From the NCBI RefSeq assembly GCF_030546805.1, contig NZ_JAUOPC010000013.1, forward strand, positions 124,001-188,000: a stretch of DNA of 64,000 nucleotides, given 5' to 3'. The position numbers and the translations under genes were made by a program. The notes beneath the pieces were generated by a model that did not search any database, was not told where the DNA came from, and worked only from the letters and a program-made list of their open reading frames with translations. Source of the DNA: Cyclobacterium sp. 1_MG-2023. GTDB taxonomy: Bacteria; Bacteroidota; Bacteroidia; Cytophagales; Cyclobacteriaceae. How positions within the stretch are numbered: position 1 is the first letter of the stretch; the number at the start of each line of letters is the position of its first letter. Shown one piece after another: positions 1 to 9,130 of this stretch.

Positions 1-586
1 TTTCATATACCGTTGCATCATCCGTAAAGTATGGTTTTTCTTCTGTAAGGAAAGCCTCCTTTATCTTTGTAAGCTGGAAAGTCTGTGGGGTCTGTACCAA
101 CCTAAATTCATCTCTGTTTTTAAACTGAGAACTTCCATTGGCATCAACATGCCTGATGGAATCTTTCAATCCTATCACCGCAATAGCACTTCCTTCTTTG
201 GCAGCCGTCCGGTAACTCTCATGAATCACTTCCTCTGATACAAAAGGCCTTACTCCATCATGAATGGCCACCAAGCCATTTTCACAATCGGGAATACTAT
301 TCAAACCATTTTTAACAGATCCAAACCTACTTGTCCCACCTTGAATCAATTGATGGGGCACCTTGAAATTATATTCACCGCATAATTTCTTCCAATAGTC
401 AAATTGGCTTTCCGGCAAAACCAAAACTAGCTTCAAATCAACATCGTAAGCATGAAACACTTGTAGGGTATGCATCAATACCGGCAAGCCTCCAATTGGG
501 AGAAATTGCTTGGGCACTTCTCCTCCCATTCTAACGCCTGCCCCACCGGCTACTATTACTGCATATTTAACCTGCTTATCTTCCAT
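1..586 (-). CDS. ispD: 2-C-methyl-D-erythritol 4-phosphate cytidylyltransferase, 3' part missing
   Basis: Transfers CMP from CTP to methylerythritol phosphate in the non-mevalonate isoprenoid pathway; cytosolic. The reading frame starts at ATG 584-586 and runs off the left edge, giving 195 codons of a family usually about 220-240 long. The N-terminus has the nucleotide-binding motif AGGAGVRMGG followed by PKQFLPIGG. Further on are IHDGVRPF, VQTPQTF and FTDDATVYE, all diagnostic of IspD. It begins 7 bases after the stop codon of the upstream DtxR-type regulator on the same strand, so the two are probably co-transcribed. Whether the C-terminus is intact cannot be seen. Confidence 0.93.
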   Translation of the reverse strand, partial: MEDKQVKYAVIVAGGAGVRMGGEVPKQFLPIGGLPVLMHTLQVFHAYDVDLKLVLVLPESQFDYWKKLCGEYNFKVPHQLIQGGTSRFGSVKNGLNSIPDCENGLVAIHDGVRPFVSEEVIHESYRTAAKEGSAIAVIGLKDSIRHVDANGSSQFKNRDEFRLVQTPQTFQLTKIKEAFLTEEKPYFTDDATVYE

Positions 587-592
587 ACTTTC

Positions 593-1243
593 TTAACTTA
601 CCAAAAGCTTGGAACATACCAAGGCCGATAAAACTTCTTTTTGTCCGCTGTAAGATACCGTCATGTTTTTGTCATAAGGTTCCACTTCCAAAATTTCCAC
701 CTCAACCCCTAATGCAAGGCCCTTGCTGTTTAGGTATTTTAAAAATTCATCTGAAGTTTTGCTTAATGCCTTTAATGTCACTAACTCCTCAGGCTGACAA
801 TCAGAAAGCAACCTGAATTTTTGGGTGGCAATTTCCCCGGTACTTGTGGGAATGGGAGAACCATGTGGGTCTCTTTCCGGGTACCCCAAAATTTCATCCA
901 TCCTATCAAAAAAAGCAGTTGATTGGATATGCTCCAACTGCTCTGCTATTTCATGTACTTCTTCCCAGCCAAAGCCCATCTTTTCCACCAAATACATTTC
1001 TGTAAGCCTGTGCTTTCTGATAATCATAGCGGCCATCTTTCTCCCTTTAGCTGTAATCTTGAGAGGCTTGTATTTTTCGTACTCCAATAAACCCATCCCC
1101 GCTAATTTTTTAACCATACTGTTAACTGAAGGAAGACTGACTTCAAGGGCTTGGGCAATACTTGTGGTATTGACATCATCAGAAGCGATGGCTTGGTTAA
1201 AAATCACTTTTAGGTAATTTTCTATGGATTGGCTGTTGTTCAT
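593..1243 (-). CDS. DtxR/MntR-family metal-dependent transcriptional regulator
   Basis: Predicted metal-sensing repressor of 216 residues. Residues 5-65 form the winged helix (TTSIAQALEVSLPSVNSMVKKL is the helix-turn-helix zone). Residues 70-140 look like the metal-binding dimerization domain, with HRLTEMYLVEKMG, a HEIAEQLEH helix and DPHGSPIP. The C-terminal 70 residues resemble the FeoA/SH3-like domain. The gene is divergent from a ZIP metal transporter, and a palindrome (1292-1307) lies between them inside the transporter promoter, which suggests the regulator controls the transporter and possibly itself. Whether it senses manganese, iron or zinc cannot be told from sequence alone. It lies directly before ispD. 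Confidence 0.9.
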   Translation of the reverse strand: MNNSQSIENYLKVIFNQAIASDDVNTTSIAQALEVSLPSVNSMVKKLAGMGLLEYEKYKPLKITAKGRKMAAMIIRKHRLTEMYLVEKMGFGWEEVHEIAEQLEHIQSTAFFDRMDEILGYPERDPHGSPIPTSTGEIATQKFRLLSDCQPEELVTLKALSKTSDEFLKYLNSKGLALGVEVEILEVEPYDKNMTVSYSGQKEVLSALVCSKLLVS

Positions 1244-1288
1244 TGCTTTAATTATTTCAAAACAAAGATAAAAAAATATTGAAATAAA

Positions 1289-1319
1289 TTTGTTAGCCCA
1301 ATCTAACTATTTAAATTTG
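1289..1319 (+). promoter_or_regulatory. Promoter of the ZIP gene with embedded palindromic operator
   Basis: TTTG at 1289-1292 and TAAATTTG at 1312-1319 are separated by 19 bp and match the Bacteroidota -33/-7 consensus TTTG and TAnnTTTG. Between the boxes lies the inverted repeat GTTAG-CCCAAT-CTAAC (1292-1307), a likely site for the divergent DtxR-type repressor. The predicted transcript would begin near 1325, which rules against the upstream TTG 1322 as the start of the ZIP gene. Confidence 0.6.
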
Positions 1320-1444
1320 CCTTGACTAAACCCAAAATAAACTTCACAAAACCCAAGCTGTTTCAGGTGATTTCCACAGGCTTAAGATTTCTTAGGTTTG
1401 GAAATTCACCAATAGTAACAGAAATATATTTTAAAATAAAAAGA

Positions 1445-2263
1445 ATGTTTGATATACTCGTTGACTATTTAAGTAGTATTTCACCGGCCTATGCCGCACT
1501 TATAGCTACTACATTTACCTGGTTTGTCACTGCAGTTGGAGCTGCTTTCGTGTTTTTCTTTAAGAAATTAAACAGGCCTTTCTTAGATACCATGATGGGT
1601 TTTACCGGAGGAGTAATGATTGCGGCTAGTTTTTGGAGCCTTTTGGCTCCTGCCATTAACATGACTGAGGGTGAAAGCTTTGCAAAAGTCATTCCTGCGG
1701 CGATAGGTTTTTTTGGAGGTGCCCTGTTTATTTTTGTTCTGGACAAAATATTGCCCCATGTTCATATCAATTTCAAGAAAGCAGAAGGAATTAAAACACC
1801 TTGGCAAAGAACGACTCTATTGGTATTGGCCATCACCATGCATAATATCCCTGAAGGTTTGGCTGTAGGCGTGCTGTTTGGTGGAGCTGCCTCCGGTGTT
1901 CCTGAAGCCAGCATAGCCGGAGCTTTGATTCTTGCTATAGGGATAGGGCTTCAAAACCTTCCGGAAGGAATAGCTGTAGCTGTTCCTCTTAGAAGGATGG
2001 GCTTAAGCAGGAGAAAAAGCTTTATGATGGGACAAGCTTCCGCATTGGTAGAGCCCATAGCGGGTGTATTGGGAGCTGTGGCTGTCTCAATATTCACACC
2101 AATATTACCCTATGCTTTGGCCTTTGCTGCAGGAGCCATGATATTTGTGGTAATTGAAGAGGTAGTCCCGGAATCCCAACAGGATGGAAACACCGACTTG
2201 GCCACAATGGGCTTCATCGGTGGTTTTATCATCATGATGGTTTTAGATGTAGCCTTAGGGTAG
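1445..2263 (+). CDS. ZIP-family divalent metal transporter (ZupT/GufA-like)
   Basis: Inner-membrane transporter importing divalent metals such as zinc, iron or manganese. From ATG 1445 it has 272 residues, the usual size of the GufA/ZupT group. About eight hydrophobic segments are visible. The metal-binding segments are HNIPEGLAVGV (TM4) and LQNLPEGIAVAVPLRRMG (TM5), and the last helices contain VIEEVVPESQ. An in-frame TTG at 1322 would add 41 residues, but that addition is not hydrophobic and would begin upstream of the transcription start implied by the -7 box at 1312-1319. It is divergent from the DtxR-type regulator and convergent with the next gene. Confidence 0.9.
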   Translation: MFDILVDYLSSISPAYAALIATTFTWFVTAVGAAFVFFFKKLNRPFLDTMMGFTGGVMIAASFWSLLAPAINMTEGESFAKVIPAAIGFFGGALFIFVLDKILPHVHINFKKAEGIKTPWQRTTLLVLAITMHNIPEGLAVGVLFGGAASGVPEASIAGALILAIGIGLQNLPEGIAVAVPLRRMGLSRRKSFMMGQASALVEPIAGVLGAVAVSIFTPILPYALAFAAGAMIFVVIEEVVPESQQDGNTDLATMGFIGGFIIMMVLDVALG

Positions 2264-2270
2264 TTTCCTT

Positions 2271-3254
2271 TTACTCCGCTTGATACACTTCAGGATTCAC
2301 AGGATAAGGCAAAGGATCACCTTTTAAACCTGCAATGATATTCTCAACAGCACAACTAGACATTTTATCTCTGGTTTCTTTTGTAGCAGACCCAATGTGT
2401 GGAAAAACCACCGCATTGTCCATTTCCAACAGCGGATTATCTTTGGACATGGGCTCAGGGTTTGTTACATCCAAGCCTGCCCCCCAAATAATATTCTGGC
2501 GCAGAGCTTCTATCAATTCTTCTTCATTGTGTACCCCTCCACGGGCGGTATTGATAAATATCGCAGAATTTTTCATTTTGCTAAACTGCTCCATCCCAAA
2601 CATGCCCTTCGTTTCGGGTGTAAGTGCAGTATGCACGGAGACCACATCACTCTGAGCCAATAGCTCATCCATACTCACTCGCTTTGCTCCAAGCTCTTTC
2701 TCCGCTGAAACATTGGCACTTCGGTTATGATAAAGAATTTTCATCCCCCAAGACTGGGTACAAATCTTGGCCAATTCGGTCCCAATCCTTCCCAATCCAA
2801 CTATTCCGAGGGTTTTCCCTGCCAAATCAACCCCCAAGTCTTGGGTAGGTTGTTGGGATGCACCCCATTCCCCTTTTTTTATTTTTTCATGAAGATAAAG
2901 TGCTTTTCTGGATACAGTTAACATCAATAACAAAGCCGTTTCAGCGGTGGCTTTATTCAATACATTGGGTGTATTTCCTATAGGTATTCCATTTGCTGTG
3001 GCTGCTTTTATATCGACCCCATCAAATCCTACTGAATGCAGTGCCACCACCTTTAGGTGCTTGCATTCCTTGAAAAAATCAGCATCCAATCCAGCCTGAC
3101 CAACACTTAAAAAAGCATCATGACCTTTGCAAAACTGAATGGCTTGTCCCCTATCCAAAATAGGCTTCTCTTTCCAAACAGTATATTCAATTCCTGCTTC
3201 TTCAAGCAATTTAAATCCAATCTCGGGAATAATCTTATTTATAAAAACTTTCAT
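2271..3254 (-). CDS. D-isomer-specific 2-hydroxyacid dehydrogenase
   Basis: NAD(P)-dependent oxidoreductase that interconverts 2-oxoacids and D-2-hydroxyacids; glyoxylate/hydroxypyruvate reductase-like enzymes are the closest general type. From ATG 3254 it has 327 residues, a normal length. The nucleotide-binding motif GIVGLGRIG lies near the middle. The catalytic Arg is in INTARGG, the Glu in the following conserved segment, and the His in VVFPHIGSAT. An in-frame upstream codon at 3272 adds six residues and is less likely. The substrate cannot be assigned. It lies downstream of, and on the same strand as, the M42 peptidase, with a hairpin between them (3291-3322). Confidence 0.88.
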   Translation of the reverse strand: MKVFINKIIPEIGFKLLEEAGIEYTVWKEKPILDRGQAIQFCKGHDAFLSVGQAGLDADFFKECKHLKVVALHSVGFDGVDIKAATANGIPIGNTPNVLNKATAETALLLMLTVSRKALYLHEKIKKGEWGASQQPTQDLGVDLAGKTLGIVGLGRIGTELAKICTQSWGMKILYHNRSANVSAEKELGAKRVSMDELLAQSDVVSVHTALTPETKGMFGMEQFSKMKNSAIFINTARGGVHNEEELIEALRQNIIWGAGLDVTNPEPMSKDNPLLEMDNAVVFPHIGSATKETRDKMSSCAVENIIAGLKGDPLPYPVNPEVYQAE

Positions 3255-3290
3255 AAATCTTGAGTTTATCAAAAAAAGGGATACTTAAAA

Positions 3291-3322
3291 TTAATAAAGA
3301 CGGGATACCCCGCCTTTATTAA
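3291..3322 (-). terminator. Hairpin after the M42 peptidase gene
   Basis: A 14-bp stem with one mismatch (3291-3304 against 3309-3322) and a four-base loop lies just past the peptidase stop codon. On the minus strand it is followed by a T-rich stretch, so it probably ends or weakens transcription before the dehydrogenase gene. Confidence 0.5.
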
Positions 3323-3325
3323 CGC

Positions 3326-4393
3326 TTACTTTACGTACCTAAAATCAAAATTTAGGTCAAAGTCCTTTAAGAAGGCAATCATTAATTCTATAACATTTTC
3401 AATATCTTCCTTACTGGCAGTTTCTACAGTAGTATGCATGTATTTCAAAGGCAATGAAATCAAAGCTGCCGGCACTCCTCCATTCGAGTAGGCAAAGGCA
3501 TCTGTATCAGTCCCTGTACTCCTTGAAGAAGCTGATCTTTGAAAAGGTATATCTTCTTTCTTGGCACTGTCAATGATCAAATCCAATAACTTTTTATGCA
3601 CTGCTGCACCGCAGGTTAGCACAGGACCCTTACCCGCAGTATAATCACCGCTAGCAATTTTACTGTACATTGGAGCTGTAGTATCATGGCACACATCTGT
3701 TATAATGGCCACATCAGGCTTGATCCTAGCCGCAATCATCTCTGCTCCCCTTAAGCCTATTTCTTCCTGCACTGCATTGACTATATACAAACCAAATGGC
3801 AATTCCACCTTTTGTTCCTTCAATAACCTCGCCACTTCAGCAATCATATATCCACCAATGCGATTGTCAAGAGCCCTTCCCGAATAGAATTTTTTATTCA
3901 ATTCTGTCAACTCGTCATTAAATGTAATGACACTTCCCACGTGAACGCCCATTTCAAGGACCTCCTCTTTTGACCTGGCACCTATATCAATGAAAATATT
4001 TTCCATTTTGGGCGTCTCTTCTTTCGCTTTGTCTCTGACATGTATCGCCGGCCAGCCGAAAACGCCGGGCACCACACCTTTGTCTGTATGAATATTGACA
4101 CGCATCGAAGGGGCAATCATATGATCGGACCCTCCATTTCTTATCACATAAATGTATCCCTCCGGGGTAATGTAATTCACAAACCAGCTAATCTCATCCG
4201 CATGCGCTTCGATGACAACCTTGAATTTTGCATCAGGATTGATCACTCCCACTGCCGTCCCATAAGCATCTGTAAAATACTCATCTACAAAAGGTTTAAT
4301 ATAATCCAACCAAATCTGTTGGCCGGAAGCTTCAAAGCCTGTTGGAGAGGCATTGTTTAGGTATTTGTAAAGAAATTTTTCGTTAGTATCCAT
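3326..4393 (-). CDS. M42-family metallo-aminopeptidase
   Basis: Cytosolic two-metal aminopeptidase of the glutamyl aminopeptidase/endoglucanase M group (FrvX, YsdC, TET type), usually a large oligomer that trims peptides. Expected metal ligands are visible: His and Asp in EAHADE, the bridging Asp in RALDNRIGG, the catalytic Glu pair in VQEEIGLRG, the Asp in ITDVCHDT, and the C-terminal His in YMHTT. ATG 4393 gives 355 residues beginning MDTNEKFLYKYLNN and continuing into the typical SPTGFE segment. The longer frame begins with GTG 4426 and adds 11 residues that family members usually lack. Confidence 0.9.
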   Translation of the reverse strand: MDTNEKFLYKYLNNASPTGFEASGQQIWLDYIKPFVDEYFTDAYGTAVGVINPDAKFKVVIEAHADEISWFVNYITPEGYIYVIRNGGSDHMIAPSMRVNIHTDKGVVPGVFGWPAIHVRDKAKEETPKMENIFIDIGARSKEEVLEMGVHVGSVITFNDELTELNKKFYSGRALDNRIGGYMIAEVARLLKEQKVELPFGLYIVNAVQEEIGLRGAEMIAARIKPDVAIITDVCHDTTAPMYSKIASGDYTAGKGPVLTCGAAVHKKLLDLIIDSAKKEDIPFQRSASSRSTGTDTDAFAYSNGGVPAALISLPLKYMHTTVETASKEDIENVIELMIAFLKDFDLNFDFRYVK

Positions 4394-4706
4394 ATAGTGT
4401 TTTAATTGTATCTGAAGTTTGTCCACAAAATAGCTGCCATTAATTCTGCCACCGACTCCAGTGAAGTTGACGCTATTTGGTCAAATCATCCGGGATAAAG
4501 TTACAAACAAGATTGTTAGTGTGAAAATGCTGTTTGCTACAATCTTAATTAGAAAATAAATATATTACTTTTTCGTGGGTAAAATTAATATTCCGGCCAA
4601 TCAAGGCCTCTTTCTTCATGTTATTATAAAAAATTAAGGCCTTTTCCTTTATCAACTAAACTAATCTTTTAATTGCATGTCATTCTAATTCATATTATAT
4701 TAATGA
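4394..4706. other. Intergenic region between divergent genes
   Basis: About 310 bases, AT-rich in its second half. It should hold the promoters of the M42 gene (minus) and of the broken lipoprotein gene (plus), but no clear TAnnTTTG box with a partner was found. Two AAGGCCT words (near 4605 and 4645) are palindromic but show no wider structure. Confidence 0.4.
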
Positions 4707-5762
4707 ATGAACAGAATAATGCTATTCCTAATTCTATTTGTTTCCTGTGGGACATCAAAAGAAAACGACAATTATATCATTATCCAAAAAGAGGATTTCA
4801 CTATAATCCCCTTAAAATCCGATAAACATTATTTCGAAGAAATCATCAATCCAGCTAATATTGGAATAATTGACAGCAAGATTCTAATATCTGAAAGACA
4901 CAGGGTTCCCGAGCAACGTCCCCGTATTCATATTATCAATTCCAAGGATTGGACTTATGATAAACCAAAGGGAAAACATGGCGAAGGTCCTTTAGAAATA
5001 ACCAGCGCTAGTTTGTTTTATAAAGGAGAAAATGGCAATACTTTCTGAACCTATTCTATGAATGGAAGGAAACTGGTGGAATATTCAATGTCGGACACTA
5101 CACTTCTTGGCAAAAATGAATGGAAAATGACTGAGCCCATGAAGGGTCTTTGGTTTTTAACACCGGCATCTGACAGCAGTTTTCTTGGTATTTCAAGGGT
5201 TGATAAACATCGAATATTGGAATTTGATAAAGAAGGTAATAAAATCGGAGGATATGGAAATTGGGAGAAGATAAAGGATAGACCTGATCTGAATGATCAC
5301 CAACTGTCCCGCTTAAACGGCGGTTTTTTTAAAGGAAATGCTGGGGAAGGTCTTTTTATTAGAGTGGGACTTTTCAGAGATAGGCTTGAAATTTTTGACA
5401 ACCGGGACAAATCCTTTATCATCATTGATGGGCCGGATCTAGCATTGCCAGCATTTGAACTAATTGGAAATGATTTATACCTGGGAACAAATCCTTCCTT
5501 TCGCTACAGAGATGCTGTTGTTACTAAAAGCTATATTTTCGCATTGTATGGGGGAGTAAGCCTATCTGAAATCAACAAAACATCGGTTATAGCTGAGCAA
5601 ATATGGGTTTTTGATCACAAAGGAAAGCCCCTCTGGAATTTAAAGTTGGATAGGTCACTCATCAATTTTGTTATTAATGAAGATACAAATGAAATTTATG
5701 GATTGACTACTGACGAGGATCCTGGCATTGCAGTTTATACTATCCCAAAGGAGATGTTGTAA
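4707..5762 (+). pseudogene. BF3164-like six-bladed propeller lipoprotein interrupted by one in-frame TGA
   Basis: Two open segments, 4707-5048 and 5058-5762, are in the same frame and are separated only by TGA 5046-5048. Reading through it gives a continuous protein of 351 codons. The start has a short lipoprotein signal ending FVSC (Cys14). The rest has repeated beta-rich blocks with an HGEGP segment, typical of the BF3164/TolB-like 6-bladed propeller lipoproteins of Bacteroidota. No frameshift is needed. A Trp codon (TGG) changed to TGA would explain the break, since an aromatic residue would fit there. It could be a genuine recent nonsense mutation or a base-call error. The function of the family is not known to me. 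Confidence 0.75.
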
Positions 5763-5805
5763 TTAAAAGCGCCCATTTTTTTAAGAAGTGATTCCCGATA
5801 TCAAT

Positions 5806-6930
5806 TCATTTGCTGTCCGAATCAATTTCTTCACCTTTAATATCATCCATTAAAGCCGGTGCCAAGCTTGTGATAGTATTGGTCAATTCACCAAGAGCCG
5901 ATATATTGGAAAGAATGATCACCCCATTTTTCGCTTTCACATCTATTATCATGGACGAGGTATAGCCGCCTGTTCCACCATTGTGCCAATTCCAAACAGC
6001 TCCCGACTCCGTTTGGATAACACTCCAACCCAAAGCCATAGAATAATTCTCAGTTACCTCAAAAAATGCTGTTCTTGAAAGCACCAATTCTCGGTTTAAA
6101 CTGTCAAATTGAGCCAAGGCAAACTTAGACATATCCTTTACCGAGGATAAAATTCCACCGGCACCCATAAGCACTGACATGTCCCAATTGGACACCTCTT
6201 CTCCTTTATCATTAAGTCCTATAACCAATTTATCTTCCACCTTGCTCCTTATTGTAGTTGAAGCATTCATTCCGTATTTAGAAAAAATTTCCTTTTGTAG
6301 CATCTCTTCGTAAGTCATTTGTGCTTTATTGCTTAACACATAGCCTAACAGGCCTACCCCCAAATTTGAGTAATCAGAAACTTCCCCGGGTTTATGCTTC
6401 ATTCGCAGGTCATGGGTCAAATAGGTTTTTAGTTCTTCTTCTCCAAAATCCTTGTAAGGGTTTTCTAAACTTAAGGCCTCCAAACTTGCAGGCACCCTAG
6501 GTAAGCCGGAGCTATGGGTAGCCAATTGCTTCAGTGTAATTTTAACATCCTCCTTCAATGAATAACCTAAATATTTATCAATTTGATCCTCCAAATTCAC
6601 CTCTCCCTCCACCAGGTAGTTGGCCAGCAAAGTGCCTGTAAAAACTTTTGTAATGGACCCAATTTCGAAAACCTTGTCCTTATTTTGTAGAAACACTGTT
6701 GAATCCTGTTCGCGTTTGACTCCTACAAAATTAACCTTCCAATTTTCAATAATGGCAATAGCAAGCTCAGCTTGATTTGGTAATGCCTTCACCTTGTCCA
6801 AAATCAATTCATATTGGTCTTCCGGCAATGTTTCTGTTTCTATGACCTGAGACTTGGACCTTTTTGCCTCTGGATTACCACAGCCTTGAATAGCTACAAC
6901 CATGGATAGTATCAACATGTATTTATTCAT
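5806..6930 (-). CDS. Serine hydrolase, class C beta-lactamase family lipoprotein
   Basis: Predicted periplasmic or outer-membrane-anchored serine hydrolase of the beta-lactamase/D-alanyl-D-alanine carboxypeptidase/esterase fold (374 residues). The N-terminus is a lipoprotein signal ending IQGC (Cys17). The nucleophile motif SITK is at 93-96, the second motif YSN at 187-189, and HNGGTGGY near 315 takes the place of KTG. All three catalytic elements are present, so it is probably active. The substrate may be a peptide, an ester or a beta-lactam. The family is abundant in Bacteroidota and cannot be called a resistance gene from sequence. It lies convergent with the broken propeller gene. Confidence 0.85.
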   Translation of the reverse strand: MNKYMLILSMVVAIQGCGNPEAKRSKSQVIETETLPEDQYELILDKVKALPNQAELAIAIIENWKVNFVGVKREQDSTVFLQNKDKVFEIGSITKVFTGTLLANYLVEGEVNLEDQIDKYLGYSLKEDVKITLKQLATHSSGLPRVPASLEALSLENPYKDFGEEELKTYLTHDLRMKHKPGEVSDYSNLGVGLLGYVLSNKAQMTYEEMLQKEIFSKYGMNASTTIRSKVEDKLVIGLNDKGEEVSNWDMSVLMGAGGILSSVKDMSKFALAQFDSLNRELVLSRTAFFEVTENYSMALGWSVIQTESGAVWNWHNGGTGGYTSSMIIDVKAKNGVIILSNISALGELTNTITSLAPALMDDIKGEEIDSDSK

Positions 6931-6993
6931 CTGTGTAGGGGAGTACTCCTTATAATTTTAATAAAGTCCGAAAATAAGAAAACATGATTACAG

Positions 6994-7380
6994 TCATTTC
7001 TTCTTTTTAGCTATAAGCACGCAAAGGATTGCAGCAATCAGAGTAAACAATGTTCCAAAAATTAACTCTAGGATGTTTTGTGAAAATAAATTCCCAAAGG
7101 TATTCAATGAAAAAAACAAGGCAAAAACCCAAATCAGAATATCTATTATTCTGTTTGGGTTCTGATTTTGGAGATTTTGGTACTTGATGATCATCACCGT
7201 TATCATAAAGACATTCACCAATATGGAGAAGGTTTCAAAAGTCTTCATTTCCTCAACAGACTTGAGTCTACCGGCCCATACCTTATCATAAGGAATAAAC
7301 TCAAAGAAGATCAAAAAATGATAGATTAAAACTGCTCCTAGCAGGCCAAACATTATTTTAATAGCTATCTTCTTGCTCAT
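6994..7380 (-). CDS. Small integral membrane protein, unknown function
   Basis: From ATG 7380 the protein has 128 residues (the frame could begin at TTG 7386). It has four hydrophobic segments, at about residues 8-26, 50-66, 82-100 and 103-122, and a lysine-rich tail KKKK facing the cytosol. No catalytic motif is visible. It lies between the EthD-domain gene and the beta-lactamase-like gene, all on the minus strand, but the spacing on both sides (over 60 bases) does not prove an operon. I do not recognise a named family. Confidence 0.7.
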   Translation of the reverse strand: MSKKIAIKIMFGLLGAVLIYHFLIFFEFIPYDKVWAGRLKSVEEMKTFETFSILVNVFMITVMIIKYQNLQNQNPNRIIDILIWVFALFFSLNTFGNLFSQNILELIFGTLFTLIAAILCVLIAKKKK

Positions 7381-7451
7381 TGACAAATATTTTTAGTATG
7401 GTTTTTATAAAAACAATGTACGTACCAAGCCAAAAAGGTATTCATTCAATT

Positions 7452-7751
7452 TTAAACTTCTCCAATCATCACATCCACACCACCTGTAGCAAAGTTAGGA
7501 ATATCGTTTACAGCAGCTTGCCCTTCGGGGGTAGCCATTTGTTTTTGCAACTCCTCTAAGGACTCGAAATACAATTCTGCCATTCTATAATGAATAGGTT
7601 TACCTCCATCCGGAGTACCCACAAACTTAGTAAACTCCACCTTGCTTAAGCCTTTTATTTTTGCAGCAATTGGAAGATGTGTTTCAGAATAGTAAGCCTC
7701 AAAGGCTTCAGGTTCTTCCGGATGACCGTACATTACGACTAATTTTACCAT
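7452..7751 (-). CDS. EthD-domain (dimeric alpha/beta barrel) protein
   Basis: A 99-residue protein of the EthD family, ferredoxin-like fold that works as a dimer. Features are the N-terminal strand VKLVVMYGHP, the conserved EAYYSETHLPIAAKI helix with its HLP motif, and a C-terminal strand after ATPEGQAAVNDI. Members occur in degradation gene clusters, but the molecular role of most is unknown. Cytosolic, with no signal peptide. Confidence 0.85.
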   Translation of the reverse strand: MVKLVVMYGHPEEPEAFEAYYSETHLPIAAKIKGLSKVEFTKFVGTPDGGKPIHYRMAELYFESLEELQKQMATPEGQAAVNDIPNFATGGVDVMIGEV

Positions 7752-7933
7752 GATTTTAAATATAATATTGAGGTTATTTTTTATGCTACCCCTTAATAAC
7801 TCTTCAAAAAAATAGTCAAAGAAATTACTTAGGAATAATAATCATTTCAAGATAAGGATTTTTCACTTAGTGATAGCTTAAACAAAAATAAAACGATCAC
7901 AAGTAATAAACCTTCTTTTGATCTGACTCTCAA

Positions 7934-9130
7934 TCAATCAGTTAGTATTTCGATTTCCATTTGATTCCATTTGTAATAGGTACTGTGGTTATTTCCGGCA
8001 TCAGACCAGATCAACACCATCTTTTTGCCATCTTTACTGATCCATTTTGGACTTAACTTCAATCCATAGGTACGATTTTCCTGATCGTCAGGATAAAAAG
8101 TATCTTTATAATAAAACTGTTCCCAGGGTCCCCAAGGATTTTCTGAATACCAAAACCCAATGCTTCCCGGAAGTGGACAATCCCTACACCAGCCATCCCA
8201 GTATTCCTTACTTGGATCCTTAATTCCATAACTGGTCATGATATACAAATCAAGGCCGGCATTGTAGACGACACTAGGAAACCAGCTCGACCACATCCAT
8301 TGCTCACCTTCACCGGCCTCAGGGTACTGAATTGTAGCACCTCTCTGACCCATGTCTGAAGTCCAAATTGGTTGATCATTATTGATTTTTTGAAAATATT
8401 CATAGGCTGATTTTTCCAATATTTTATCCTTATGTACCCTTGCTAAGGCCAAGTTACGTGGATCATGCTGCTCGGGAGCGTACATATAAATATACTCATC
8501 CTTAGCGGCTGAGTTGGCCTTCCCATTTTGCAAAAAGGCAATCCAGTTAAAAGCATAGGCATCTTTCCCTTCTTTAGGCCTTGGATCTTCTTTGTAGAAG
8601 AAAAAGGCTGTTGAATCCAACTCCTGATAAGATTTATAGTTTTCCAAGGTTCCATCCCAACGATAGACCGTTTTACCAAAATCTTTTGTATACAAAAGCC
8701 TATTGCCGGTGGCTCTTCTATACCAGGTATCAGTTTCACTTCTCCAAAGCCACATGTAAATCGTACTATCTACAGCCAAAGTACCGTAACCATACAATGG
8801 AGAATCTACCAAACTTATGGGCCATCCAGGCATTTTTTTAACATTTTTTTCGGTAAAATTTTGATCCCCCGAAATCTGTAAGAACATAGATCCTTCCCAA
8901 TCAGCTAAGCTGTTCAACTTCTCTGAACTTCCCCACCATCCATTTCCGTCATCCAAAATCGTATATACATTGTCATCAATGGCCCATGTTTGGCACCAAT
9001 TGTCTCCAAAATTCCCTTTGCGTAAAAGTGTTGAAGAATCGAAACGAACACCTACCGGCCTTGTTTGCGAAAAACCTGAAAATGAGGCCAGTAATAAGAC
9101 AATAAGTATTAAATATTTTTTAGATTTCAT
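7934..9130 (-). CDS. Secreted DUF4185-like beta-propeller protein
   Basis: 398 residues with a cleavable signal peptide (hydrophobic core LILIVLLLASFSGFS, then Q). The mature protein is rich in Trp, Tyr and Gly. Repeated segments such as NWCQTWAIDD, TILDDGNGWWG and WSSWFPSVVYN suggest a five-bladed propeller of the kind seen in DUF4185 and glycosidase-like proteins. It is divergent from the fecI-like sigma gene that opens the PUL, so a role in binding or cleaving the PUL substrate is plausible. No catalytic residues can be named. The family call is moderate; the secretion call is strong. Confidence 0.6.
   Translation of the reverse strand: MKSKKYLILIVLLLASFSGFSQTRPVGVRFDSSTLLRKGNFGDNWCQTWAIDDNVYTILDDGNGWWGSSEKLNSLADWEGSMFLQISGDQNFTEKNVKKMPGWPISLVDSPLYGYGTLAVDSTIYMWLWRSETDTWYRRATGNRLLYTKDFGKTVYRWDGTLENYKSYQELDSTAFFFYKEDPRPKEGKDAYAFNWIAFLQNGKANSAAKDEYIYMYAPEQHDPRNLALARVHKDKILEKSAYEYFQKINNDQPIWTSDMGQRGATIQYPEAGEGEQWMWSSWFPSVVYNAGLDLYIMTSYGIKDPSKEYWDGWCRDCPLPGSIGFWYSENPWGPWEQFYYKDTFYPDDQENRTYGLKLSPKWISKDGKKMVLIWSDAGNNHSTYYKWNQMEIEILTD

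Noticed and set aside
1322-1444. TTG-started N-terminal extension of the ZIP transporter
   Set aside because: It begins before the transcription start implied by the -7 box at 1312-1319, and family members start at the equivalent of 1445.
4600-4660. Repeated AAGGCCT words as an operator
   Set aside because: Short self-complementary words without a wider inverted or direct repeat frame.
5806-6930. Antibiotic-resistance beta-lactamase
   Set aside because: The fold and motifs fit, but the family includes esterases and peptidases; nothing in the context supports resistance.
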